Made by a program: the position numbers and the translations under genes. Shown here one piece after another: positions 10,301 to 22,440 of a stretch of DNA of 64,000 nt. The DNA lies in the NCBI RefSeq assembly GCF_051014445.1, contig NW_027488370.1, forward strand, positions 7,688,001 to 7,752,000. The letters run 5' to 3'. Below the pieces are notes generated by a model, which had not been told where the DNA came from, searched no databases, and was given only the letters and a program-made list of their open reading frames with translations. Origin of the DNA: Colletes latitarsis (Eukaryota; Arthropoda; Insecta; Hymenoptera; Colletidae). The first letter of the stretch is position 1. Each line of letters starts with the position of its first letter.

Positions 10301-12484
10301 CATCTGTCTCGTACTTTCGCATTTTTCGCATACTTGTTGGCCAGATCCTGGCATTTTTCTGGCTTGGACCACGTAGTAATTTGGTACCACACTCAAACAG
10401 TCAATTAAACCTGGTTGCGATTAATATTTTAGAGGATAACGCTGGTAATGTCTGGGTTAGTTCTGGTATTTGCAATCATCTGCCACGTACTTTCGCATTT
10501 TTCGCATACTTGTTGGCCAGATCCTGGCCTTTTTCAGGCTTGGACCACGTATTAATGAAGTACCACACTCAAAACAGTCAATTAAACCTGGTTCAGATTA
10601 ATATTTTAGAGGATAACGCTGGTTATGTCTGGGTTAGTTGTGGTATTTGCAATCATCTGGCTCATACATTCGCAATTTACGCGTACTTGTTGGCCAGATC
10701 TTGGGTTTGTTGTCGTTTGGAACCCGTCGTAATGTGGTTCCACACCGAAGCAGTCAATTAAACCTGGTTGCGGTGAATATTTTGGAGGATAACGTTGGTT
10801 ATGTTTGGGTCAGATCTGGTATTTGCAATCATCTGGCTCGTACTTTCGAATTTTTCGCATACTTGTTGGCCGATCCCGGCCTTTTTCTGGTTTGGATCAC
10901 GAAGTAATGCGGTACCACACCGAAATTGTCAACTACACCTGGTTGCGATTAATATTTCAGAGGATAACGCCGGTTATGTCTCGGTTAGGTCTGGGATTTC
11001 CCGTCATCTGGGTCGTACTTTAGCGTTTTTCGCATAGTTGTTGGCCAGATCCTGGCTTTTTTCTGGGTTGGATCACGTAGTAACGCTCTACCACACCGAA
11101 AGTCAATTAAACCCGGTTGCGATTAATATTTTAGAGGATAACGCCGGTTATGTCTATGTTAGGTCTGGTATTTGCCCTCATCTGGCTCGTACTTTCGCAT
11201 TTTTCGCCTACTTGTTCGACAGATCCTGGCCTTTTTCTGGCTTGGATCACGTAGTAATGCGGTACGACACCTAAACAGTCAATTAAACCAGGTTGCGATT
11301 AATATTTTAGAGGATAACGCCGGTTATGTCTCGGTTAGGTCTGGGATTTGCCCACATCTGTCACGTACTTTCGCATTTCTCGCGTACTTGTTGGTCAGAT
11401 CCTGGGCTTTTTCTGGTTTGGATCACGTAGTAGTATGGTACCACACAGAAACAGTCCATAAAAGCTGGTTCCGAATAGTATTCTAGAGGATAACGCTGGT
11501 TATGTCAGGCTTAGTTCTGGTATTTGCAACAATCTGGCTCATACATTCGCGATTTCGCATACTTGTTTGCCAGATCCTGGTTTTTTTCTGGTTTGGATCC
11601 CGTAGTAATGAGATTCCACACCGAAACAGTCAATTAAACCTGGTTGCGATTAATATTTTAGAGGATAACGCCGGTTATGTCTCGATTAGGTCTGGGATTT
11701 GCCCTCATCTTGCTCGTGCTTTCGTTTTTTTCGCATACTTCTTGGCCAGATCTTGGGTTTCTTGTGGTTTGGATCCCATCGTAATGTGGTTCCACACCGA
11801 AGCAGTCAATTAGACCTGGTTACGATGAATATTTTGGAGGATAACGCTGGTTTTGTTTGGGTTAGTTCTGGTATTTGCAATCATCTGGCTCGTACTTTCG
11901 CATTTTTCGCATACTTGTTGGCAAGATCCAAGGCTTTTTTTGGTTTGGATCACGTAGTAATGCGGCTCCACACCGTAACAGTCAATAAAAGCTGGTTCCG
12001 ATTAGTATTTTAGAGGATAACGCTGGTTATGTCTGGGTTAGTTCTGGTATTTGCCCTCATCTGGCTCGTACTTTCGCATTTTTCGCATACTTGTTGGCCA
12101 GATCCTTGCCTTTTTCTGGCTTGGACCAAGTAGTAATGTGGGACCGCACTCAAACGGTCAATTAAACCTGGTTGCGATTAATATTTTAGAGGATAACGCC
12201 GGTTATATCTCGGTTAGGTCTGGGATTTGCCCACATCTGTCACGTACTTTCGCACTTTTCGCATTCTTGTTGGCCAGATACTGGCCTTCTTCTAGGCCGT
12301 GTCAGGTAGTAATGCGGTACCACACCGAAGCAGTCAATTAGACCTGGTTACGATGAATATTTTGGAGGATAACGCTGGTTATGTTTGGGTTAGTTCTGGT
12401 ATTTGCCCTCATCTGGCTCGTACTTTCGCATTTTTCGCATACTTGTTGGACAGATCCTGGGCTTTTTCTGCTTTGGATCACGTA
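7376..12484. repeat. Diverged satellite with interspersed A and B monomers
   Basis: Here monomers differ from their neighbours at many positions and no long higher-order unit is obvious. Between about 8.3 and 10.1 kb, A-type monomers (CGCTGG or CGCAGG, then GTTAGTTCTGG and GCAATCATC) and B-type monomers (CGCCGG, then GTTAGGTCTGG and GCCNTCATC) largely alternate. Small indels are common: two bases are lost near 9,785, one base gained in CTCAAAACAG near 10,570, and two lost in CCGAAAGTC near 11,098. The gained base joins two frames into the longest open frame in the window (10,294-10,761), which is not a credible gene. Confidence 0.85.
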
Positions 12485-12835
12485 GTAATTTGGTACCACA
12501 CGGAAACAGTCAATAAAAGCTGGTTGCTATTAGTATTTTAGAGGATAACGCTGGTTATGTCTGGGTTAGTTCTGGTATTTGCAATCATCTGGCTCGTTCC
12601 TTCGCATTTTCGCCTAATTGTTGGCAAGATCCTGGGCTTTTTCGGGTTTGGATCACGTAGTAATGCGGTACCACACTGTAACAGTTAATTAAACCTGGTT
12701 GCGATTAATATTTTAGAGGATAACGCCGGCTATTTCTCGGTTAGGTCTATGATTTGTCCTCATCTGTCATGTACCTTCGCATTTTTCGCATACTTGTTGG
12801 CCAGATACTGGCCTTCTTCTAGGCCGTGTCAGGTA
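12485..12835. repeat. 351-bp tandem duplication, copy 1
   Basis: This dimer of two monomers minus one base is repeated immediately at 12,836-13,186. The only difference I can find is T at 12,686 against C at 13,037. It carries the private markers TTTTCGGGTTTGG and CCTTCTTCTAGGCCGTG. An older single copy of the second marker lies at about 12,283-12,300, so the duplicated dimer derives from local sequence. Confidence 0.92.
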
Positions 12836-13186
12836 GTAATTTGGTACCACACGGAAACAGTCAATAAAAGCTGGTTGCTATTAGTATTTTAGAGGATAAC
12901 GCTGGTTATGTCTGGGTTAGTTCTGGTATTTGCAATCATCTGGCTCGTTCCTTCGCATTTTCGCCTAATTGTTGGCAAGATCCTGGGCTTTTTCGGGTTT
13001 GGATCACGTAGTAATGCGGTACCACACTGTAACAGTCAATTAAACCTGGTTGCGATTAATATTTTAGAGGATAACGCCGGCTATTTCTCGGTTAGGTCTA
13101 TGATTTGTCCTCATCTGTCATGTACCTTCGCATTTTTCGCATACTTGTTGGCCAGATACTGGCCTTCTTCTAGGCCGTGTCAGGTA
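12836..13186. repeat. 351-bp tandem duplication, copy 2
   Basis: This is the adjacent second copy of 12,485-12,835, with a single mismatch between them. The surrounding monomers differ from one another at many more sites, so this duplication is much younger than its neighbourhood. It shows that two-monomer steps are a working unit of expansion here. Confidence 0.92.
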
Positions 13187-15935
13187 GTAATGCGGTACCA
13201 CACCGAAACAGTCAATTAAACCTGGTTGCGATCAATATTTTAGAGGATAACGCTGATTATGTCTCGGTTAGGTCTGGGATTTGCAATCATCTGGCTCGTA
13301 CCTTCGCATTTTTCGCCTACTTGTTGGCTATATCCTGCGCTTTTTCTGGTTTGGATCACGTAGCAATGCGGTACCACACCGATGCAGTCAATTAAACATG
13401 GTTGCGATTAATATTTTAGAGGATAACGCCGGTTATGTCTGGGTTAGGTCTGGGATTTGCCCTTATCTGGCTCGTACATTCGCATTTCTCGCATACTTGT
13501 TGGCCAGATCCCGGCCTTTTTCTGGTTTGGATCACGTAGCAATGCGGTACCACACCGAAGCAGTCAATTAAAACTGTTTGCGATTAATATTTTGGAGGAT
13601 AACGCTGATTATGTCTCGGTTAGGTCTGGGATTTGCCCACATCTGGCTCGTACTTTCGCATTTTTCGCATACTTGTTGGCCAGATCCCGGCCTTTTTCCA
13701 GTTTGGACCACGTACTAATACGGTACCAGGCCGAAACAGTTAATCAAACCTGGTTGCGATGAATATTTAGGAGGATAACGCCGGTTATGTCTCGGTTAGG
13801 TCTGGGATTTGCCCTCATCTGGCTCGTACTTTCGCATTTTTCGAATACTTGTTGGCCAGATCCTGGCCTTTTTCCGGCTTGGACCACGTAGTAATGTGGT
13901 ACCACACCGAAACAGTCAATAGAAGCTGGTTGCAATTAATATTTTAGAGGATAACGCCGGTTATGTCTGGGTTAGGTCTTGGATTTGCCCCCATCTGGCT
14001 CGTACTTTCGCATTTCTCGCATACTTGTTGGCCAGATCCAGGGCTCTTTCTGGTTTGTATCTCGTCGTAATGTGGTTCCACACCGAAGCAATCAATTAAT
14101 CCTGGTTGCGATTAATATTTTAGAGGATAACGCAGGTTATGTCTGGGTTAGTTCTGGTGTTTGCTATCATCTGGCTCGTACCTTCGCATTTTCCGCCTAC
14201 TTGTTGGCAAGATCCTGGGCTTCTTCTGGTTTGGATCACGTAGTAATGCGGTACCACACCGTAACAGTCAATTAAACCTGGTTGCAATTAATATTTTGGA
14301 GGATAACGCCGGTTATGTCTGGGTTAGGTCTGGGATTTGCCCTTGTCTGGCTCGTACATTCGCATTTCTCGCATACTTGATGGCCAGATCCTGGGCTATT
14401 TCTGGTTTGGATCACGTAGTAATGCGGTACCACACCGTTGCAGTCAATTAAACCTGGTTGCGATGAACATTTTGGAGGATAACGCTGGTTATGTTTGGGT
14501 TAGTCCTGGTATTTGCAATCATCTGGCTCGTACTTTCACATTTTTCGCATACTGGTTGGCCAGTTCCTGGGCTTTTTCTGGTTTGGATCACGTAGTCATG
14601 TGGTGCCACACTGAAGCAGTCAATAAAAGCTGCTTCCGATTAGTATTTTAGAGGATAACGCTGGTTATGTCTGGGTTAGTTCTGGTATTTGCAATCATCA
14701 GGCTCGTACCTTCGCATTTTTCGCCTACTTGTTGGCAAGATCCTGGGCTTTTTCTGGTTTGGGTCACGTAGTAATACGGTACCGCACCGTAACAGTCAAT
14801 TAAACCTGGTCGCGATTAATATTTTGGAGGATAGCGCCGGTTATGTCTGGGTTAGGTCTGGGATTTGCCCTTGTCTGGCTCGTACATTCGCATTTTTCGC
14901 ATACCTGTTTGCCAGATCGTGGCCTTTTTCCGTCTTGGACCACGTAGTAATGTGGTAACACACCGAAATAGTCAATAGAAGCTGGTTGCGATTAATATGT
15001 TAGAGGATAACGCAGGTTATGTCTGGGTTAGGTCTGGTAATTGCCCACATCTAGCTCGTACTTTCTCATTTTTCGCATACTTTTTGGCGAGATCCCGGCC
15101 TTTTTCTGGTTTGGATCACGTAGTAATGTGGTGCCACACTGAAACAGTCAATAAAAGCTGGTTCCGATTAGTATTTTAGAGGATAACGCTGGTTATGTCT
15201 GGGTTAGTTCTGGTATTTGCAATCATCTGGCTCGTACCTTCGCATTTTTCGCCTACATGTTGGCTAGATCGTGGGCTTTTTCTGGTTTGGATCACGTAGC
15301 AATGTGGTACCACACCGAAGCAGTCAATTAAACCTGGTTGCGATTAATATTTTAGGGGATGACGCTGGTTATGTATCGGTGAGGTCTGGGATTTGCCCAC
15401 ATCTGGCTCGTACTTTCGCATTTCTCGCATACTTGTTGGTCAGATCCCGGCCTTTTTCTGGTTTGGATCACGTACTAATGCGGTAGCAGGCCGAAACAGT
15501 TAATTAAACCTGGTTGCGATTAATATTTTAGAGGATAACGCCGGTTATGTCTCGGTTAGGCCTGGGATTTGCCCTCATCTGGCTAGTACCTTAGCATTTT
15601 TCGCCAACATGTTGGCTAGATCCTGAGCTTCTTCTGGTTTGGATCCCGTAATTATGACGCTCCACACCGAAACAGTCAATTAAACCTGGGTCCGATTAAT
15701 ATTTTAGAGGATAACGCCGGTTATGTCTCGGTTAGGTCTGGGATTTGCCCTCATCTGGCTCGTACTTTCGCATTTTTCGCATACTTGTTGGCCAGATCCT
15801 GGCCTTTTTTTGGCTTGGACCAAGTCGTAATGTGGGACCATACTCAAACAGTCAATTAAACCTGGTTGCGATTAATATTTTAGAGGATAACGCCGGTTAT
15901 TTCAAGGTTAGGTCTGGGATTTGCCCTCATCTGGC
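13187..15935. repeat. Diverged satellite, transition to homogeneous block
   Basis: The monomers are heterogeneous and no higher-order unit is visible. Variants such as GTAGCAATGCGG, GATCCCGGCC and the GACGCTCC replacement of the GGTACC site (about 15,656) appear. The last monomer, from about 15,921, carries GTAACAGTCAATTGAACC and GGTTTAGATTTTGCAGG, which recur as the final monomer of the 1.4-kb unit ending at 17,493. I see no non-satellite sequence. Confidence 0.82.
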
Positions 15936-16096
15936 TCGTACTTTCGCATTTTCCGCCTACTTGTTGGCAAGATCCTGGGCTTTTTCTGGTTTGGATCACG
16001 TAGTAATGCGGTACCACACCGTAACAGTCAATTGAACCTGGTTGCGGTTTAGATTTTGCAGGATAACGCCGTTTATGTCTGGGTTAGGTCTGGGAT

Positions 16097-17493
16097 ATGC
16101 CCTTATCTGGCTCCTACTTTCGCATTTCTCGCATACTTGTTGGCCAGATCCTGGGCTGTTTCTGGCTTGGATCACGTACTAATGCGGTACCAGACCAAAA
16201 CAGTGAATTAATCCTGGTTGCGATTAATATTTTAGAGGATAACGCCGGTTATGTCTGGGTTAGGTCTGGGATTTGCCCTTATCTGGCTCGTACTTTCGCA
16301 TTTCTCGCATACTTGTTGGCCAGATCCTGGGCTGTTTCTGGTTTGGATCACGTACTAATGCGGTACCAGACCAAAACAGTCAATTAATCCTGGTTGCGAT
16401 TAATATTTTAGAGGATAACGCCGGTTATGTCTGGGTTATGTCTGGGATCTGCCCCCATCTGGCTCGTACTTTCGCATTTCTCGCATACTTGTTGGCCAGA
16501 TCCAGGGCTTTTTCTGGTTTGTATCCCGTCGTAATGTGGTTCCACACCGAAACAGTCAATTAATCCTGGTTGCGATTAATATTTTAGAGGATAACGCTGG
16601 TTATGTCTGGGTTAGGTCTGGGATTTGCCCTTATCTGGCTCGTACTTTCGCATTTCTCGCATACTTGTTGGCCAGATCCTGGGCTGTTTCTGGTTTGGAT
16701 CACGTACTAATGCGGTACCAGACCAAAACAGTCAATTAATCCTGGTTGCGATTAATATTTTAGAGGATAACGCCGGTTATGTCTGGGTTATGTCTGGGAT
16801 CTGCCCCCATCTGGCTCGTACTTTCGCATTTCTCGCATACTTGTTGGCCAGATCCTGGGCTGTTTCTGGCTTGGATCACGTACTAATGCGGTACCAGGCC
16901 GAAACAGTTAATTAAACCTGGTTGCGATTAATATTTTAGAGGATAACGCCGGTTATGTCTCGGTTAGGCCTGGTATTTGCCCTCATCTGGCTCGTACTTT
17001 CGCATTTCTCGCATACTTGTTGGCCAGATCCTGGCCTTTTCCTGGTTTAGATCACGTACTAATGCGGTACCAGACCGAAACAGTCAATTAATCCTGGTTG
17101 CGATTAATATTTTAGAGGATAACGCCGGTTATGTCTGGGTTATGTCTGGGATCTGCCCCCATCTGGCTCGTACTTTCGCATTTCTCGCATACTTGTTGGC
17201 CAGATCCAGGGCTTTTTCTGGTTTGTATCCCGTCGTAATGTGGTTCCACACCGAAACAGTCAATTAATCCTGGTTGCGATTAATATTTTAGAGGATAACG
17301 CTGGTTATGTCTGGTATTTGCAATCATCTGGCTCGTACCTTCGCATTTTCCGCCTACTTGTTGGCAAGATCCTGGGCTTTTTCTGGTTTGGATCACGTAG
17401 TAATGCGGTACCACACCGTAACAGTCAATTGAACCTGGTTGCGGTTTAGATTTTGCAGGATAACGCCGTTTATGTCTGGGTTAGGTCTGGGAT
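16097..17493. repeat. 1,397-bp eight-monomer unit, copy 1
   Basis: Eight monomers in the order a*, a, b, a, b', c, b, d make up this unit. The last has an 11-bp deletion, so the length is 8 x 176 - 11. The next unit starts at 17,494 with the same a* monomer (GGGATATGCCCTTATC, CTCCTACTTTC, CAAAACAGTGAATTAATCC). That copy then carries an additional ab dimer and leads into six-monomer units, so the second copy is expanded rather than exact. Confidence 0.88.
17306..17320. other. 11-bp deletion between CTGG direct repeats
   Basis: The usual TATG-TCTGG-GTTAGTTCTGG-TATTTG is shortened to TATG-TCTGG-TATTTG. One copy of a short TCTGG direct repeat and the bases between are lost, the expected product of replication slippage. 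The same junction appears at 24,868 in the copied segment, which shows common origin. Confidence 0.88.
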
Positions 17494-18373
17494 ATGCCCT
17501 TATCTGGCTCCTACTTTCGCATTTCTCGCATACTTGTTGGCCAGATCCTGGGCTGTTTCTGGCTTGGATCACGTACTAATGCGGTACCAGACCAAAACAG
17601 TGAATTAATCCTGGTTGCGATTAATATTTTAGAGGATAACGCCGGTTATGTCTGGGTTAGGTCTGGGATTTGCCCTTATCTGGCTCGTACTTTCGCATTT
17701 CTCGCATACTTGTTGGCCAGATCCTGGGCTGTTTCTGGTTTGGATCACGTACTAATGCGGTACCAGACCAAAACAGTCAATTAATCCTGGTTGCGATTAA
17801 TATTTTAGAGGATAACGCCGGTTATGTCTGGGTTATGTCTGGGATCTGCCCCCATCTGGCTCGTACTTTCGCATTTCTCGCATACTTGTTGGCCAGATCC
17901 AGGGCTTTTTCTGGTTTGTATCCCGTCGTAATGTGGTTCCACACCGAAACAGTCAATTAATCCTGGTTGCGATTAATATTTTAGAGGATAACGCTGGTTA
18001 TGTCTGGGTTAGGTCTGGGATTTGCCCTTATCTGGCTCGTACTTTCGCATTTCTCGCATACTTGTTGGCCAGATCCTGGGCTGTTTCTCGTTTGGATCAC
18101 GTACTAATGCGGTACCAGACCAAAACAGTCAATTAATCCTGGTTGCGATTAATATTTTAGAGGATAACGCCGGTTATGTCTGGGTTATGTCTGGGATCTG
18201 CCCCCATCTGGCTCGTACTTTCGCATTTCTCGCATACTTGTTGGCCAGATCCAGGGCTTTTTCTGGTTTGTATCCCGTCGTAATGTGGTTCCACACCGAA
18301 ACAGTCAATTAATCCTGGTTGCGATTAATATTTTAGAGGATAACGCTGGTTATGTCTGGGTTAGGTCTGGGAT

Positions 18374-19429
18374 TTGCCCTTATCTGGCTCGTACTTTCGC
18401 ATTTCTCGCATACTTGTTGGCCAGATCCTGGGCTGTTTCTGGTTTGGATCACGTACTAATGCGGTACCAGACCAAAACAGTCAATTAATCCTGGTTGCGA
18501 TTAATATTTTAGAGGATAACGCCGGTTATGTCTGGGTTATGTCTGGGATCTGCCCCCATCTGGCTCGTACTTTCGCATTTCTCGCATACTTGTTGGCCAG
18601 ATCCTGGGCTGTTTCTGGCTTGGATCACGTACTAATGCGGTACCAGGCCGAAACAGTTAATTAAACCTGGTTGCGATTAATATTTTAGAGGATAACGCCG
18701 GTTATGTCTCGGTTAGGCCTGGTATTTGCCCTCATCTGGCTCGTACTTTCGCATTTCTCGCATACTTGTTGGCCAGATCCTGGCCTTTTCCTGGTTTAGA
18801 TCACGTACTAATGCGGTACCAGACCGAAACAGTCAATTAATCCTGGTTGCGATTAATATTTTAGAGGATAACGCCGGTTATGTCTGGGTTATGTCTGGGA
18901 TCTGCCCCCATCTGGCTCGTACTTTCGCATTTCTCGCATACTTGTTGGCCAGATCCAGGGCTTTTTCTGGTTTGTATCCCGTCGTAATGTGGTTCCACAC
19001 CGAAACAGTCAATTAATCCTGGTTGCGATTAATATTTTAGAGGATAACGCTGGTTATGTCTGGGTTAGGTCTGGGATTTGCCCTTATCTGGCTCGTACTT
19101 TCGCATTTCTCGCATACTTGTTGGCCAGATCCTGGGCTGTTTCTGGTTTGGATCACGTACTAATGCGGTACCAGACCAAAACAGTCAATTAATCCTGGTT
19201 GCGATTAATATTTTAGAGGATAACGCCGGTTATGTCTGGGTTATGTCTGGGATCTGCCCCCATCTGGCTCGTACTTTCGCATTTCTCGCATACTTGTTGG
19301 CCAGATCCAGGGCTTTTTCTGGTTTGTATCCCGTCGTAATGTGGTTCCACACCGAAACAGTCAATTAATCCTGGTTGCGATTAATATTTTAGAGGATAAC
19401 GCTGGTTATGTCTGGGTTAGGTCTGGGAT
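18374..19429. repeat. Six-monomer unit (1,056 bp), copy 1
   Basis: The monomer order is a, b', c, b, a, b. The next 1,056 bp (19,430-20,485) repeat a, b', c, b and then end in a*, a. The shared four-monomer part looks identical line by line in the places compared. The length is exactly 6 x 176, with no indel. Confidence 0.88.
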
Positions 19430-20485
19430 TTGCCCTTATCTGGCTCGTACTTTCGCATTTCTCGCATACTTGTTGGCCAGATCCTGGGCTGTTTCTGGTT
19501 TGGATCACGTACTAATGCGGTACCAGACCAAAACAGTCAATTAATCCTGGTTGCGATTAATATTTTAGAGGATAACGCCGGTTATGTCTGGGTTATGTCT
19601 GGGATCTGCCCCCATCTGGCTCGTACTTTCGCATTTCTCGCATACTTGTTGGCCAGATCCTGGGCTGTTTCTGGCTTGGATCACGTACTAATGCGGTACC
19701 AGGCCGAAACAGTTAATTAAACCTGGTTGCGATTAATATTTTAGAGGATAACGCCGGTTATGTCTCGGTTAGGCCTGGTATTTGCCCTCATCTGGCTCGT
19801 ACTTTCGCATTTCTCGCATACTTGTTGGCCAGATCCTGGCCTTTTCCTGGTTTAGATCACGTACTAATGCGGTACCAGACCGAAACAGTCAATTAATCCT
19901 GGTTGCGATTAATATTTTAGAGGATAACGCCGGTTATGTCTGGGTTATGTCTGGGATCTGCCCCCATCTGGCTCGTACTTTCGCATTTCTCGCATACTTG
20001 TTGGCCAGATCCAGGGCTTTTTCTGGTTTGTATCCCGTCGTAATGTGGTTCCACACCGAAACAGTCAATTAATCCTGGTTGCGATTAATATTTTAGAGGA
20101 TAACGCTGGTTATGTCTGGGTTAGGTCTGGGATTTGCCCTTATCTGGCTCCTACTTTCGCATTTCTCGCATACTTGTTGGCCAGATCCTGGGCTGTTTCT
20201 AGCTTGGATCACGTACTAATGCGGTACCAGACCAAAACAGTGAATTAATCCTGGTTGCGATTAATATTTTAGAGGATAACGCCGGTTATGTCTGGGTTAG
20301 GTCTGGGATTTGCCCTTATCTGGCTCGTACTTTCGCATTTCTCGCATACTTGTTGGCCAGATCCTGGGCTGTTTCTGGTTTGGATCACGTACTAATGCGG
20401 TACCAGACCAAAACAGTCAATTAATCCTGGTTGCGATTAATATTTTAGAGGATAACGCCGGTTATGTCTCGGTTAGTTCTGGGAT
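19430..20485. repeat. Six-monomer unit (1,056 bp), copy 2 with altered end
   Basis: The first four monomers repeat those at 18,374-19,077. The fifth is an a* type with TTTCTAGCTTGG, and the sixth is a plain a type that leads into the next domain. The change at the right end suggests that expansion stopped at, or was later joined to, a different array segment here. Confidence 0.85.
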
Positions 20486-21717
20486 TTGCCCTCATCTGGC
20501 TAGTACCTTCGCATTTTTCGCCAACTTGTTGGCTAGATCCTGAGCTTTTTCTGGTTTGGATCCCGTAATAATGACGCTCCACACCGAAACAGTCAATTAA
20601 ACCTGGGTTCGATTAATATTTTAGAGGATAACGCCGGTTATGTCTCGGTTAGGTCTGGGATTTGCCCTCATCTGGCTCGTACTTTCGCATTTTTCGCATA
20701 CTTGTTGGCCAGATCCTGGCATTTTTCTGGTCTGTATCACGTAGCAATGCGGTACCACACCGAAACAGTCAATTAAACCTGGTTGCGATTAATATTTTAG
20801 ATGATAACGCTGGTTATATCTGGGTTAGTTCTGGTTTTTGCGATCATCTGGCTCATACTTTCGCAATTTTCGCGAACTCGTTGGCCAGATCTTGGGTTTT
20901 TTGTGGTTTGGATCCCGTCGTAATGTGGTTCCACACCGAAGCAGTCAATTAAACCTGGTTGCGATGAATATTTTGGAGGATAACGGCGGTTATGTCTCGG
21001 TTAGGTCTGGGATTTGCCCTCATCTGGCTCGTACTTTCGCATTTTTCGCATACTAGTTAGCCAGATCGTGGCCTTTTTCCGGCTTGGACCACGTAGTAAT
21101 TTGGTACCACACCGAAACAGTCAATAGAAGCTGGTTGCGATTAATATTTTAGAGGATAACGCCGGTTATGTCTGGGTTAGGTCTGGGATTTGCCCCCATC
21201 TGGCTCGTACTTTCGCATTTCTCGCATACTTGTTGGCCAGATGCAGGGCTTTTTCTGGTTTGTATCCCGTCGTAATGTGGTTCCACACCGAAACAGTCAA
21301 TTAATCCTGGTTGCGATTAATATTTTAGAGGATAACGCTGGTTATGTCTGGGTTAGTTCTGGTATTTGCAATCATCTGGCTCGTAACTTCGCATTTTTCG
21401 CATACTTGTTGGCCAGATCCTGGGCTTTTTCTGGTTTGGATCACGTAGTAATGCGGTACCACACCGAAACAGTCAATTAAACCTGGTTGCGATTAATATT
21501 TTAGAGGATAACGCTGGTTATGTCTGGGTTAGTTCTGGTATTTGCAATCATCTGGCTCATATTTTCGCAATTTTCGCGTACTCGTTGGCCAGATCTTGGG
21601 TTTTTTGTGGTTTGGATCCCGTCGTAATGTGGTTCCACACCGAAGCAGTCAATTAAACCCGGTTGCGGTTAATATTTTGGAGGATAATGCCGGTTATATC
21701 TCGGTTAGTTCTGGGAT
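20310..21717. repeat. Eight-monomer unit Y (1,408 bp), copy 1
   Basis: The unit starts with an a-type monomer, followed by seven distinct monomers. Their markers include GACGCTCC in place of GGTACC (about 20,574), TTTTTCTGGTCTGTATC (about 20,724), TTTTGCGATCATC (about 20,836), ACTAGTTAGCC (about 21,052) and GATGCAGGGC (about 21,241). The first five monomers reappear from 21,718 at offset 1,408. Most of the unit reappears at 25.1-26.3 kb. Confidence 0.88.
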
Positions 21718-22440
21718 TTGCCCTCATCTGGCTCGTACCTTCGCATTTTTCGCATTCTTGTGGGCCAGATCCTGGGCTGTTTCTGGTTTGGATCACGTAC
21801 TAATGCGGTACCAGACCAAAACAGTCAATTAATCCTGGTTGCGATTAATATTTTAGAGGATAACGCCGGTTATGTCTCGGTTAGTTCTGGGATTTGCCCT
21901 CATCTGGCTAGTACCTTCGCATTTTTCGCCAACTTGTTGGCTAGATCCTGAGCTTTTTCTGGTTTGGATCCCGTAATAATGACGCTCCACACCGAAACAG
22001 TCAATTAAACCTGGGTTCGATTAATATTTTAGAGGATAACGCCGGTTATGTCTCGGTTAGGTCTGGGATTTGCCCTCATCTGGCTCGTACTTTCGCATTT
22101 TTCGCATACTTGTTGGCCAGATCCTGGCATTTTTCTGGTCTGTATCACGTAGCAATGCGGTACCACACCGAAACAGTCAATTAAACCTGGTTGCGATTAA
22201 TATTTTAGATGATAACGCTGGTTATATCTGGGTTAGTTCTGGTTTTTGCGATCATCTGGCTCATACTTTCGCAATTTTCGCGAACTCGTTGGCCAGATCT
22301 TGGGTTTTTTGTGGTTTGGATCCCGTCGTAATGTGGTTCCACACCGAAGCAGTCAATTAAACCTGGTTGCGATGAATATTTTGGAGGATAACGCCGGTTA
22401 TGTCTCGGTTAGGTCTGGGATTTGCCCTCATCTGGCTCGT
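21718..22440. repeat. Eight-monomer unit Y, partial copy 2
   Basis: This segment follows 20,310 onwards at offset 1,408 through the monomers with GACGCTCC, GGTCTGTATC and TTTTGCGATCATC. It then leaves the pattern after about 22,440, where TTGTTGGACAGATCTAGGGG appears instead of the ACTAGTTAGCC monomer. The first monomer is a hybrid: its left half has GCATTCTTGTGGGCC and its right half is a-type. Confidence 0.85.

Larger units (their letters stand above)
15936..20485. repeat. Homogenised higher-order block of near-identical monomers
   Basis: Only a handful of monomer types occur, in near-identical copies. Type a has GCCCTTATC, CTGGGCTGTTTC and CCAGACCAAAACAG. Type b has GATCTGCCCCCATC, TTTGTATCCCGTCG and GTGGTTCC. 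Type b' has b's start joined to CCAGGCCGAAACAGTTAA. Type c has CTGGCCTTTTCCTGG. Type d carries an 11-bp deletion. From 16,097 the order is a*, a, b, a, b', c, b, d, a*, a, b, a, b, a, b', c, b, a, b, a, b', c, b, a*, a. The ab dimer (352 bp), the six-monomer unit (1,056 bp) and the eight-monomer unit (1,397 bp) all arise from the same few types. A-type monomers are nearly absent. This is the most recently amplified part of the window. Confidence 0.93.

Noticed and set aside
10294..10761. Longest open frame (155 codons) and the recurrent 96-, 104- and 144-codon frames on the + strand
   Set aside because: They start mostly at TTG, recur at monomer spacing, cross successive frames of a 176-bp unit, and vary freely in amino acids. 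The 155-codon case exists only because of a one-base insertion near 10,570.
16097..20485. CRISPR array
   Set aside because: The repeats are contiguous 176-bp units with no unique spacers between short repeats.
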